In this document: in pieces, positions 54,673-63,618 of the stretch
Position numbering within the stretch: position 1 is the stretch's first letter
How the letters are laid out: each line of letters opens with the position of its first letter
NCBI GenBank assembly: GCA_900767915.1
Contig: CAAGAX010000047.1
Location: forward strand, 25,839-89,838
DNA: 64,000 nucleotides
From: Acholeplasmatales bacterium
GTDB taxonomy: Bacteria > Bacillota_I > Bacilli_A > Acholeplasmatales > Anaeroplasmataceae
Direction: 5' to 3'
Notes under the pieces: model-generated
Database searches by the model: none
What the model was told of the DNA's origin: nothing
Seen by the model: the letters and a program-made list of their open reading frames with translations, nothing else
Position numbers and translations under genes: made by a program

Positions 54673-55443
54673 ATGCGTAAAGTAGAAATAACAGGAGTAG
54701 ATACCTCTAAGCTAAAGACTTTATCTAATGATAAGATGAATGAGCTTCTTCTTAAAATAAAAGAAGGAGATATGAAGGCTAGAGAGGAAATGATTCATGG
54801 TAATTTAAAGCTAGTACTATCTATTTTAAAAAGATTTAATGATAAGAAGGAATGCTTAGACGATTTATTTCAGGTTGGATGTATAGGATTAATGAAGGCA
54901 ATAGATAATTTTGATTTATCACATAATGTTAAATTTTCAACTTATGCTGTACCTATGATTATAGGTGAGATTAGAAGGCATCTTAGAGATAATACAATGG
55001 TAAGAGTAAGCAGAAGCTTTAAGGATATCGCCTACAAGGCTATTGCGTTTAAGGATAAATATTATAGCTTAAATCAGCGTGAAGCAACTATTAATGAAAT
55101 AAGTGAAGCAATAGGAGCTGATTCACTAGATGTTATAATGGCACTTGAGGCAATTCAAGATACAGTAAGTATGTCTACCCCAATTTATGATAATGGTGGA
55201 GATGATATTGAGCTTGAAGATCAAATAGCAGATGAGAAAGATTTATCTGATATCTTTCTAAAGAATAATATGATAAAGGAAGCATTTAGTAAACTGAGAC
55301 CTAGAGAAAAAAAGGTTATATATAAAAGATATTATCAGGATAAAACTCAAAATGAAATAGCTTTAGAGCTAGATATATCTCAAGCACAGGTTTCTAGACT
55401 TGAAAAAAGTGCATTAAAAGAAATGTATGATTATTTAAAGTAA
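54673..55443 (+). CDS. sigG: Sporulation sigma factor G (forespore)
   Basis: The 256-residue factor begins with the sigma-G signature KVEITGVDTSKL, followed by region 2 FQVGCIGLMKAIDNFDLSH and VKFSTYAVPMIIGEIRRHLRD, and region 4 QNEIALELDISQAQVSRLE. It runs late forespore transcription. Placement directly after sigE, with a 48-base gap containing AAGGAAGGG, is the usual Firmicute order. A terminator follows. Presence of the full spoIIGA-sigE-sigG set indicates an organism able to make endospores, not a relic. Confidence 0.95.
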   Translation: MRKVEITGVDTSKLKTLSNDKMNELLLKIKEGDMKAREEMIHGNLKLVLSILKRFNDKKECLDDLFQVGCIGLMKAIDNFDLSHNVKFSTYAVPMIIGEIRRHLRDNTMVRVSRSFKDIAYKAIAFKDKYYSLNQREATINEISEAIGADSLDVIMALEAIQDTVSMSTPIYDNGGDDIELEDQIADEKDLSDIFLKNNMIKEAFSKLRPREKKVIYKRYYQDKTQNEIALELDISQAQVSRLEKSALKEMYDYLK

Positions 55444-55449
55444 GATATT

Positions 55450-55487
55450 ATACTTATTCATTTAATTATGGATAAGTATTTTTTTTA
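55450..55487 (+). terminator. Terminator after sigG
   Basis: ATACTTATTC (55450-55459) pairs with GGATAAGTAT (55470-55479), then a run of T. A second, imperfect hairpin with a T run follows at about 55619-55650. Confidence 0.88.
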
Positions 55488-55704
55488 TTAATAAAAAAAC
55501 AAATATAGTTTTAATACATATTTTGTCTTATTATTATTTTTGTTTTTTTGTGTCAAATAGTTTTTAAAAAATATAGTATTATTAAAATATAATTAATATA
55601 AGTAGTGTAATTAAGGATAAGAAAAACTTACAGTGTAAGGTTTCTTTTTCCTTCTGATTTCTTAAAAGACATCTTTTTAACAAACTCTTAAGTGTTTTGT
55701 GAGA

Positions 55705-55921
55705 CTAAAAAGGTGAATTATCATCATAATATTCATAACAAGGTTTAAATTTTTCAACTTCTTTATAATGGTTTCAAAATAATCTTCACTATATTTATCA
55801 AGATTTTTTTCAGAATGATTATAACATTCATTTTTTAAGTACATTTTTAAATCGTGTAATATTAATTCCTTAAGCGAAATTTTAACCCCTTATCAAGTTT
55901 TATAATAGTTTCTTTTTTCAT
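55705..55921 (-). pseudogene. Frameshifted small gene, function unknown
   Basis: On the complement, ATG 55921 (behind GGTGTG) reads MKKETIIKLDKG, then shifts frame to VKISLKELILHDLKMYLKNE and YSEDYFETIIK, and shifts again to VEKFKPCYEYYDDNSPF, stopping at 55705. About 70 residues in all. Two frameshifts suggest a decayed gene. No family is recognised. It is the only coding trace in the 669-base gap between sigG and ppa. Confidence 0.5.
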
Positions 55922-56065
55922 AGTTTTTTCACACCATTAAATATATTTTATTTAATTTTTTTATAGATAATATAGTTTTTGTGTCAATTAATTGTACTAA
56001 AAAAGGGTTATTCCTTTTATATTATTTTCAAAAACTATTTTGCACCATCTTCTTGTTATCTAAAC

Positions 56066-56094
56066 TTGAATTATTAATATATTTGTGATATTAT
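56066..56094 (+). promoter_or_regulatory. Promoter of ppa
   Basis: TTGAAT (56066-56071), 17-base spacer, TATTAT (56089-56094) with extended TGA. Confidence 0.75.
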
Positions 56095-56112
56095 ACTTTA
56101 GAGGTGTATACG

Positions 56113-56643
56113 ATGAATATATGGCATGACATTGATAATGATAGAATCACAAAGGATGAATTTATTGCATGTATTGAAATTCCTAAGGGAAGTAAAAAAA
56201 AGTATGAGCTTGATAAGGAGACAGGATTAATAATTCTTGATCGTATTTTATATACATCAACTCATTATCCAGCAAATTATGGCTTTATTCCAAGAACCTA
56301 TTCTCAGGATAAAGACCCACTTGATGTATTAGTACTTTGTAATGAGTCCTTTGATCCATTAGTACTTGTAAGATGTAGACCAATTGGTGTTGTAAAGATG
56401 ATTGATGAAAATGAATGTGATGAAAAGATTATTTCTGTTTGTATCAATGACCCATCTATGAATTGTTATAACGATATTGGTGATTTGCCAAATCACTTAT
56501 TTGAAGAGATTAAGCATTTCTTCACAGTATATAAGCAGCTTGAAAATAAGGATACTGTTGTTACAGAAATTTGTGATCAAGAGGAAGCAAAGCATGTTAT
56601 AGAGCAATCTATAGAAGCTTACAATGATTTATATATCAAGTAA
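56113..56643 (+). CDS. ppa: Inorganic pyrophosphatase, family I
   Basis: ATG 56113, eight bases after GAGG, is preferred to GTG 56104; 176 residues. Conserved motifs are IPKGSKKKYELDKETG (about 19-34), YPANYGFIPRTY (about 50-61) and DKDPLDVLVL (about 64-73), the last holding the Mg2+-binding aspartates. It hydrolyses PPi to drive biosynthesis in the cytoplasm. Family I is less usual than family II in Bacilli. It is 30 bases upstream of ychF and likely cotranscribed. Confidence 0.94.
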   Translation: MNIWHDIDNDRITKDEFIACIEIPKGSKKKYELDKETGLIILDRILYTSTHYPANYGFIPRTYSQDKDPLDVLVLCNESFDPLVLVRCRPIGVVKMIDENECDEKIISVCINDPSMNCYNDIGDLPNHLFEEIKHFFTVYKQLENKDTVVTEICDQEEAKHVIEQSIEAYNDLYIK

Positions 56644-56673
56644 TTATTTTAAATATTAAGGAGAAGTAAAAAA

Positions 56674-57774
56674 ATGGCATTAACAGCAGGTATAGTAGGC
56701 TTACCTAATGTAGGAAAGTCAACATTATTTAACGCAATAACAAAAGCAGGAGCTCTTGCCGCAAATTACCCTTTTGCGACTATTGAACCAAATGTAGGTA
56801 TGGTAGAGGTTCCTGATGAAAGATTAACAGTTCTTTCAAATATGTATAAACCTAAAAGAACAATTCCAGCAGTATGTGAATTTACTGACATTGCAGGTTT
56901 AGTAAAGGGCGCCTCAAAGGGTGAGGGCTTGGGAAATCAATTCCTAGGTAATATTAGAAATTGTGATGCAATCCTTGAAGTAGTAAGATGCTTTATCGAT
57001 AATAATGTTACTCACGTTGAAGGTGGAGTAGATCCAATTAGAGATGCTGAAATTATTAATCTTGAACTTATTTTAGCTGATTTAGATTCAGTTCAAAAGA
57101 GAATTCCTAAAATTGAAAAGAAGGCTCAATCAAAGGTTGATGATGCTCCTATAGAATATGCTTTATTAAAAAAATTAGAGGCTCATTTATTAGCTGAAAA
57201 GCCATTAAGAAGTTTAGAGTATTCAGATACAGAACAAAAATATATGACTAATTATGGATTTTTAACATCTAAGCCATTTATGTATGTCGCAAATATTAGT
57301 GAAGAATACATTGCTAAACCTGATGATGATCCGATATATCAAAAATTAAAGGAATATGCAAAAAGTACAAATTCTAAGTGTATAGCTATTAGTGCTGAAA
57401 TTGAATCAGAGCTAGCAACACTTGAGGATGATGAAAAGGCAATGTTTTTAGAGGATTATGGTGTAAAGGAACCTGGCTTGAATAGATTAATAAAAGAAAC
57501 TTATGATTTATTAGGCTATGCTACATATTTTACAACTGGTCCTGATGAGTGTCGTGCTTGGACATTTAAAAAGGGAATGCTAGCTCCTGAATGTGCTGGT
57601 ATTATTCATACAGATTTCCAAAGAGGCTTTATTCGTGCTGAAACAGTAGCATATGATGACTTAATTAAGACAGGTTCAATGCTTAAGGCAAAGGAAGCTG
57701 GATTAGTTAGACAAGAGGGTAAGGATTACCCAGTTAAAGATGGAGATATCCTATTATTTAAATTTAATGTTTAA
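56674..57774 (+). CDS. ychF: Redox-regulated ATPase YchF (Obg-like)
   Basis: A 366-residue P-loop protein: G1 GLPNVGKST (8-16), switch I NYPFATIEPN, G3 DIAGLVKGASKGEGLGN, and in place of the guanine-specific NKxD a divergent YVANISEE (about 205), explaining ATP preference. A coiled-coil insertion lies in the middle, and the C-terminal TGS domain contains AWTFKKGMLAPECAG and HTDFQRGFI. It binds ribosomes and takes part in stress responses. AAGGAG precedes ATG; a terminator follows. Confidence 0.95.
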   Translation: MALTAGIVGLPNVGKSTLFNAITKAGALAANYPFATIEPNVGMVEVPDERLTVLSNMYKPKRTIPAVCEFTDIAGLVKGASKGEGLGNQFLGNIRNCDAILEVVRCFIDNNVTHVEGGVDPIRDAEIINLELILADLDSVQKRIPKIEKKAQSKVDDAPIEYALLKKLEAHLLAEKPLRSLEYSDTEQKYMTNYGFLTSKPFMYVANISEEYIAKPDDDPIYQKLKEYAKSTNSKCIAISAEIESELATLEDDEKAMFLEDYGVKEPGLNRLIKETYDLLGYATYFTTGPDECRAWTFKKGMLAPECAGIIHTDFQRGFIRAETVAYDDLIKTGSMLKAKEAGLVRQEGKDYPVKDGDILLFKFNV

Positions 57775-57783
57775 TAAATTATT

Positions 57784-57822
57784 AGGCACATTTTGTTTTT
57801 TAAAAAATGTGTCTTTTTTCTA
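57784..57822 (+). terminator. Terminator after ychF
   Basis: GGCACATTT (57785-57793) pairs with AAATGTGTC (57805-57813), followed by six T. Confidence 0.92.
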
Positions 57823-57842
57823 CCTATATCGTTACCATTTTA

Positions 57843-57871
57843 TTGAAAAATGCATTTTTTTTTGATATACT
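57843..57871 (+). promoter_or_regulatory. Single strong promoter of the jetABC-sepF operon
   Basis: TTGAAA (57843-57848), 17-base spacer, TATACT (57866-57871) with extended TGA. It lies inside the upstream extension of the jetA frame, which confirms that translation starts later, at 57910. Confidence 0.8.
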
Positions 57872-57909
57872 TAATATATGAATTTGTTTTAAGGGAGGAA
57901 CTTAAAAAA

Positions 57910-59340
57910 ATGGATTTTTTTGATATCGTTCCAGACAATTTTTTCTCATTATTGTCTTCAAAAAATAAAAGAATTTATTTAGCTAGTATAATACAAGTTT
58001 TTAATGTATATGAGACAGGTACAATTCTTGGAATAGATAAAAAAATTGTTATTGATGATTTAGTTTATTTTTTAGAAAGTCATAGTGATTATTTTTATGA
58101 TGTTGAGGATATAGAAGATGAAGAAGCATCTCCATCTAATAAAAGAGATCTTGCTAATTACATTCTAAGAAGAATGGAGGAATGTGGTTGGATTTATGTT
58201 GATGTTAATAATGATTACGAGGAAGTTTTAAATTTCTCTGACGCGGCAATTACTATATGTGAGGCAATATTGAAAATTAATCCTCAAGCTATTTATTCAT
58301 TTGATAATGATGAATTACCAGAGGATTATATAAACCCAATTGAATATCAAGGATATATTTATCAAATATATTCATTATTAAATCAGGAAAATATCTATGA
58401 TTACTCTTTAGTTTTTGATTTAGTATATACAAATACAATACATCTAATTAGAGCCATTCGTAAGCTTGATGTTAGAATGAAGGATTACATTCAATCAGTT
58501 ATTGATAATACTGAAATTAAGGATTTAATGGAAAAACTAATTGCTTATAAAACTGACATTTACGATAAGAGCTATGTCAAGCTTAAGGTTTCGGATAATA
58601 TTGATAGATATCGATTATCAATAGTAACAAAGCTTAGTGATATGCAAAATGATCATGATATAGTTGAAGCAATTTCTAATCTATATATCACTAGATGTAA
58701 AACAAAAGAAGAAGCAATTGAAAAAGCAATTAGAAATATCGATGAGGTAATTGACGCATTTAATGCTTTAGAGGAATTTGTATCTGAAATTGATAATAAG
58801 AATAGAAATTATATTAATTCAACAATTGGTAAGATAAAATTCTTATTGAGTGAGGATGATAATATAATTGGAAAACTTAATACAATTTTAAAGCATGTTA
58901 AAACTGAAAATCAAAATGGAAAGATTGATAAGGCAATAAGGCTTATTGATGGATTATACAATTTACCATCATTAAAGATTTTAGATAATGAAAATTCTTT
59001 ATATACTCCACGTGGAGGATATCAAAGAAATTATAATCAGCTTTTAGATATGGTTGGATTAGATGACTTTACATTAAATGATGAATTCCTAGAACAATTT
59101 AAAACATCATATAATGAAAGTAATATTCAAGCATTTATGGATTTACATTTTGTTGATGATCAAATTGTCGCAAAAGATATTATAAATTACAATTGTGAGG
59201 ATTCAGTATTTCTTATGATGGTATATTCTGTTATTTATGCAGTTGAAAAGGGATATACTGTTGAAATTACAGATGAAATCATTAAACAAAAGAAATATGA
59301 AATAAAGAATTTCATAATTAAAAAGACATTAGTTAAATAA
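57910..59340 (+). CDS. jetA: Wadjet-type protein JetA (MukF/kleisin-like subunit)
   Basis: ATG 57910 after AAGGGAGG gives 476 residues starting MDFFDIVPDNFFSLLSSKNK, the typical opening of JetA/DUF5716 proteins. A winged-helix-like N-terminal region with an acidic loop (DVEDIEDEEASPSNKRD, about 70-86) is followed by a long helical middle and a C-terminal part (about 375-476). In Wadjet and MukBEF complexes this is the kleisin that bridges the SMC dimer. It is first in an operon whose genes are 14, 1 and 3 bases apart. I assign the family by its start, size and partners. Confidence 0.85.
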   Translation: MDFFDIVPDNFFSLLSSKNKRIYLASIIQVFNVYETGTILGIDKKIVIDDLVYFLESHSDYFYDVEDIEDEEASPSNKRDLANYILRRMEECGWIYVDVNNDYEEVLNFSDAAITICEAILKINPQAIYSFDNDELPEDYINPIEYQGYIYQIYSLLNQENIYDYSLVFDLVYTNTIHLIRAIRKLDVRMKDYIQSVIDNTEIKDLMEKLIAYKTDIYDKSYVKLKVSDNIDRYRLSIVTKLSDMQNDHDIVEAISNLYITRCKTKEEAIEKAIRNIDEVIDAFNALEEFVSEIDNKNRNYINSTIGKIKFLLSEDDNIIGKLNTILKHVKTENQNGKIDKAIRLIDGLYNLPSLKILDNENSLYTPRGGYQRNYNQLLDMVGLDDFTLNDEFLEQFKTSYNESNIQAFMDLHFVDDQIVAKDIINYNCEDSVFLMMVYSVIYAVEKGYTVEITDEIIKQKKYEIKNFIIKKTLVK

Positions 59341-59354
59341 GGAGAGACTGAAAA

Positions 59355-59936
59355 ATGTTAGATGCGTTAGAAAAAATGACACTTGCGCAGCAGCAACAAT
59401 TTAAAGATACTGCTAATAAATTATTATCTACAACATTCCTTTCAAAGGATAAAAGAGATAATAAGGAAAGCTATTATTTTTTAATGAGCTATAAAGAAGT
59501 ATTTGATGAATTTTTCCAAATTTTGGGATATGAGGTAACATTAGATATGCCTACAGGTAGTGTAATGCTATCAGGTGCTAATAACTCAAATACTCTAAAG
59601 CTAAAAAGAGATGAGTCTATTATTTTATTAATATTAAGGCTTTTATATCATGAAAAAATGAAGGATACATCATTAAATGAAAATATTGTATGCTCAGTTT
59701 CTGATATTCATGAGAAATATGATTATTTGGAAATTAAGCGTAAGCTTAATAAAACAGATTTAATTTCTGCTCTTCGATTATTTAGAAGATATAATTTAAT
59801 TGAAGCAACAGGTGACTTAACATCTAGTGCTTGTAAGATTGTTATTTTACCTACAATATTAATGGCTGTTAAGTCTGAAGATATTACTGAGGTATATAAT
59901 ACAATAATTAAGATTTCATCTGAGGAGGTAAAGTAA
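59355..59936 (+). CDS. jetB: Wadjet-type protein JetB (MukE-like, DUF4194)
   Basis: A 193-residue protein between JetA and the SMC-like JetC. The N-terminal part has FKDTANKLLSTTFLSKD, and ESIILLILRLLYHEK (about 89-103) followed by SVSDIHEKYDYLE is the pattern of DUF4194/JetB and MukE winged-helix proteins. It would bind the kleisin JetA and modulate loading of the complex on DNA. The ribosome site GGAGAGAC is close to ATG. It ends one base before the jetC TTG, so the subunits are translated in a coupled way. Confidence 0.87.
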   Translation: MLDALEKMTLAQQQQFKDTANKLLSTTFLSKDKRDNKESYYFLMSYKEVFDEFFQILGYEVTLDMPTGSVMLSGANNSNTLKLKRDESIILLILRLLYHEKMKDTSLNENIVCSVSDIHEKYDYLEIKRKLNKTDLISALRLFRRYNLIEATGDLTSSACKIVILPTILMAVKSEDITEVYNTIIKISSEEVK

Positions 59937-59937
59937 T

Positions 59938-62900
59938 TTGAAAAAGCTTGTTAAAATTCGTTTAATTAATTGGCATTACCTTTCTAATGAAACTATTGAT
60001 ATTAATGGAAATACTCTTTTAACTGGACCTAACGCATCCGGTAAATCTACAATCATGGATGCAATCACTTATGTATTAACAGCAGGTGATACTACATTTA
60101 ATCTTGCTGCTAATGAAAAGGGTAAAAGAGATCTAAGAGGTTATGTTAAATGTAAATTAGGTATGGATGATAAGGAATATCTTCGTAATGGAGATGTTAG
60201 TGGTCATATTGCCTTACAGTTTCATGATGAAAAAACAAATAATGATTTTACAGTAGGTGCTGTAATTGATGCCTTTGGTGATTTAACTCCTGTAAAGAGC
60301 ATTTTCTATAAGAGTAATGCTCCTATGTCTGATGATATGTTTATCTCTAATGAAAAAACTATTTATGGTACAGTAGAATTTAGAAAGCATAATCCATTAT
60401 TTGAATATTATTTAACTAAAAAGGAAGCAAAGCGTGGCTTTAGAAATGCTTTTGGTTCTATTAATGAGGATTTTTATAGATTAATCCCTAAGGCTTTAGC
60501 TTTCAAGCCAATTGCTGATGTTAAGGAATTTATTTATCAAAATATTCTTGAGGAAAAGGAAATAGATGTAACAGCTATCCAAGATTCAATTCGTGCTTAT
60601 AAGGAGCTTGAAGTAACTCTTAAGCAAATTCAAGCAAAGATTAATGATTTAAAGGAAATAGATGTTATTTATCAAGAAATTTGTAAGATTCAAGAGAATA
60701 AATCATATCTAGAATATTTGATGCATTTATTTGAGGTTGAAAATATTCGTAAGCAAATTGTTGAGTTGAAAAATTCTATAGCTCGTGAAGAGGATTTAAA
60801 GGCACGTAAGGAACAAGAATTAGTTAATTTAAATCAAGAAAATGATGCATTACAAGAAAGAAGTAGAGAATTATTCAATCTATTAAAGGATAATAATAGT
60901 TTCCAAGCAGGAGAATATGTAAACCGTGAAATCTTAAAGCTTCAATCAAGTATTGCTTCTCTTGAAGGAAATCAACAAGCATTCTTAAAGAGAAATTCAA
61001 ATTTTAAAGATATTATTAATGAATTAAGAAATTCTTCTGATGAAAAGATTTATCATGAAGCATCAACAATTAATTTAAGTGTTATTAATCAAAGCACTGT
61101 TGATGAGAACAAGGTTAGACTTAAGGATTTAGATAGTAGACTACAGCTAGTTATTAACAAGAAAAATCAACAGCTTGGTTCTTTAGAATCAAAGAAGAGT
61201 GATATTCTTACTGAAATAAATGAAATTTCCGTTTCATTACGTGGTCTTGAACAAAATCGAATTAATTTCAATCCTGAGCTTTTACAAATGAGACAAGAAA
61301 TATCAGAAGCATTAAAGAGAATCTATAATTATGATATTTCAGTTCATATTTTAGCTGAGCTATGTGAAATAACAGATCAAAAATGGTCTGATTGTATTGA
61401 AATATTCTTAGGTAATAGCCGTTTCTCATTGATTGTTGAGCCAAGATATTATGATAATGCTCTTCAAATTTATAGAAGAATTAAGGATAGATATAGAACA
61501 TTATATGGTATTGGTTTAATCAACACTAAACAAATTGGTAAATTTACTAAGTACGAGCCTAAATCATTAGCCTCAATAATTGAGTGTGAAAATCAAGATG
61601 CAAGATGCTATATTAACTATCGTTGTGGTAGTGTTATTATGTGTGATGATGCACTTGAGCTTGAAAAATATTCAACTGCAGTAACAGCTGATTTATTAAG
61701 ATACAGTGGATATACTGTAGCAAGTATGAATCCAAATGTACCTCGTCCATTTATGGGTAAAAATGCTGCTTCAAAGGCAACAGTTATTTGGAGACAAAAG
61801 GCTGATGAAGCAAGAATTAAATATTCTGATGTAAATGGTAAGATTAATTCAATTGAAAATGAAATTGATTTATTACAAAGAATTCAAATTCGTCCATTAC
61901 TTGAAGATTTAGATAAAGCTTTATTATTACAAAAGAATCAAGCAACATTATCTGATTTAACTAGACAAGCTGAGCGTCAAAAGAATGCAACTCCATCTGA
62001 ATTAGAGGATGATTATAATAAGGTTCAAGAAACAATAAAAGCTATTGAAAATAAGAAGATGAATCATTCAAAAGAGGTTGGAGCAATTGATGCTAGAATA
62101 GCACAATTTAATTCTTTAATTGAACAAAAGAATGAAACATTAAAGACCCTTTCTGAGAATTTAAAAAAGCTATCTCTTGATTCAGTTACAATTGAAGAAA
62201 AAGCTAAGGCTGAGTATCAGCAAATTAGTTCTTCAACTAACTTCAATCAAGCTTTAGCCAATTATGAAGCTAGATATAGAAGTGAAGAGGCTTCATATAC
62301 AACATTAAATGATTCACTAATTGCAAAGCAGTTCTATTTTATTAATAAGTATAATTCAACATTCTCAACAGGTATTACTGAAATGCCTAAGTTTATTTCA
62401 GAATTAGATAAGCTAGAGAAGAGTGAATTAGTTTCTTATGAACAAAAGGTACGTCAAGCAAGAGAATCTGCCGAGGTAGTATTTAAAGAAGACTTCATTG
62501 CTAAATTAAGAAATAACATTTTAACTGCAGAACAAGAAATTGCTAAAATTAATGAAACATTATCTTCAATTACATTTGGTAATGATAGATATGAATTTAT
62601 TTTCCCTCGTAGTAGTGAATATGCTCAATTCTATGAAATGGTCACATCTGAATTAGTTGATTTAGATCAAGGTTTATTTACTTATGATTTCCAAAATAAG
62701 TATGATGAACAAATTCGTGAATTATTTGAATCATTATCAATGGATGAGTTAAATAGTAAGGGTGCTATTAATAAGTTTACTGATTATCGTACTTATATGG
62801 ATTATGATATTAGAATCACTAATAGAGATGGTGAGACTATGACATATTCTAAGGTATTCCGTGAGAAATCCGGAGGTGAGACTCAGGTTCCATTCTATGT

Positions 62901-63180
62901 TGCAATTATTGCTTCATTTGTTAGAGTTTACACTAAAACAGGATTTGCTGGTGGAGATCCAATTGGTATTGTTATGTTTGATGAGGTATTTGATAAAATG
63001 GATGGTAATCGTATGCGAGCTATGATGAGCTTTATATCATCAATGCCGCTTCAGGTTATTATTGCCTGCCCTCCTCAAAGAATGGATATTCTTAATGATT
63101 ATGCTAACACAACATTAATTATGGTTCGTCAAGGAACTAAAGCAAAGGTATTACCTTATGTTAGAAATGAAGAGGAATAA
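59938..63180 (+). CDS. jetC: Wadjet-type SMC-like ATPase JetC (MukB/SbcC-like)
   Basis: This 1080-residue ATPase starts at TTG 59938 behind GAGGAGG. Walker A is GPNASGKST (30-38). Two coiled-coil arms (about 245-420 and 630-900) flank a hinge-like central region around residues 440-600. The signature FREKSGGETQ lies near 976 and Walker B IVMFDEVFDKMD near 1010, then ACPPQR as in JetC. It would form the DNA-extruding ring. In Wadjet defence the nuclease JetD cuts the extruded plasmid DNA; no JetD is encoded here. The protein is intact. Confidence 0.93.
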   Translation: MKKLVKIRLINWHYLSNETIDINGNTLLTGPNASGKSTIMDAITYVLTAGDTTFNLAANEKGKRDLRGYVKCKLGMDDKEYLRNGDVSGHIALQFHDEKTNNDFTVGAVIDAFGDLTPVKSIFYKSNAPMSDDMFISNEKTIYGTVEFRKHNPLFEYYLTKKEAKRGFRNAFGSINEDFYRLIPKALAFKPIADVKEFIYQNILEEKEIDVTAIQDSIRAYKELEVTLKQIQAKINDLKEIDVIYQEICKIQENKSYLEYLMHLFEVENIRKQIVELKNSIAREEDLKARKEQELVNLNQENDALQERSRELFNLLKDNNSFQAGEYVNREILKLQSSIASLEGNQQAFLKRNSNFKDIINELRNSSDEKIYHEASTINLSVINQSTVDENKVRLKDLDSRLQLVINKKNQQLGSLESKKSDILTEINEISVSLRGLEQNRINFNPELLQMRQEISEALKRIYNYDISVHILAELCEITDQKWSDCIEIFLGNSRFSLIVEPRYYDNALQIYRRIKDRYRTLYGIGLINTKQIGKFTKYEPKSLASIIECENQDARCYINYRCGSVIMCDDALELEKYSTAVTADLLRYSGYTVASMNPNVPRPFMGKNAASKATVIWRQKADEARIKYSDVNGKINSIENEIDLLQRIQIRPLLEDLDKALLLQKNQATLSDLTRQAERQKNATPSELEDDYNKVQETIKAIENKKMNHSKEVGAIDARIAQFNSLIEQKNETLKTLSENLKKLSLDSVTIEEKAKAEYQQISSSTNFNQALANYEARYRSEEASYTTLNDSLIAKQFYFINKYNSTFSTGITEMPKFISELDKLEKSELVSYEQKVRQARESAEVVFKEDFIAKLRNNILTAEQEIAKINETLSSITFGNDRYEFIFPRSSEYAQFYEMVTSELVDLDQGLFTYDFQNKYDEQIRELFESLSMDELNSKGAINKFTDYRTYMDYDIRITNRDGETMTYSKVFREKSGGETQVPFYVAIIASFVRVYTKTGFAGGDPIGIVMFDEVFDKMDGNRMRAMMSFISSMPLQVIIACPPQRMDILNDYANTTLIMVRQGTKAKVLPYVRNEEE

Positions 63181-63183
63181 TTT

Positions 63184-63516
63184 ATGTTTGGTAGAAAAAG
63201 CAAAAATAATTATAATGAAACTGAAGATAAATTAAATGAGCAAAAGGATGCAGCATCAAGAATTATTATGCAACAGCTTGATGATGATGATAATGCTGCA
63301 AGAGCTTTAGTAGATGAATTATCAAAGGGGAATCCATTAATTCTTAATTTTGAGAATCTAGATGTTTATGGTGCCAATAAAATGCTTGCCTTTTTTGTAG
63401 GAGCTTGCTACGCTTTAGATGGTAAGACATTCCCAATAAATGAAAAAACCTATTTATTCGCAAGAAGAGTAGATTTATTAGATGGTTCTATTAAGAATTT
63501 TATTGATAATCTATAA
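63184..63516 (+). CDS. sepF: SepF-like cell-division protein in the jet operon
   Basis: A 110-residue protein starting 3 bases after the jetC stop, with GAGGAATAATTT before ATG. The core IIMQQL, GNPLILNFENLDVYGANKMLAFFVGACYALDG and NEKTYLFARRVDL matches the SepF domain (NLENLD; FLxGAxYALDG; KIFLxTPxxVD). SepF anchors and bundles FtsZ filaments. The N-terminal ~25 residues are charged (MFGRKSKNNYNETEDK) and do not look like the usual amphipathic membrane anchor, so this copy may act in the cytosol or be tethered otherwise. A terminator follows, so it is the last gene of the operon. Confidence 0.85.
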   Translation: MFGRKSKNNYNETEDKLNEQKDAASRIIMQQLDDDDNAARALVDELSKGNPLILNFENLDVYGANKMLAFFVGACYALDGKTFPINEKTYLFARRVDLLDGSIKNFIDNL

Positions 63517-63583
63517 TAAAAAATTCCAACTTGAATTTGGGGTTTAGCTTATTATAGAGGTGCTTAATATATAGATCTATATT

Positions 63584-63616
63584 AAAAATGGTACTAGGAA
63601 TAGTATCATTTTTTTA
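63584..63616 (+). terminator. Terminator of the jetABC-sepF operon
   Basis: AAAAATGGTACT (63584-63595) pairs with AGTATCATTTTT (63602-63613) around a 6-base loop, with T run to 63615. Confidence 0.9.
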
Positions 63617-63618
63617 TT

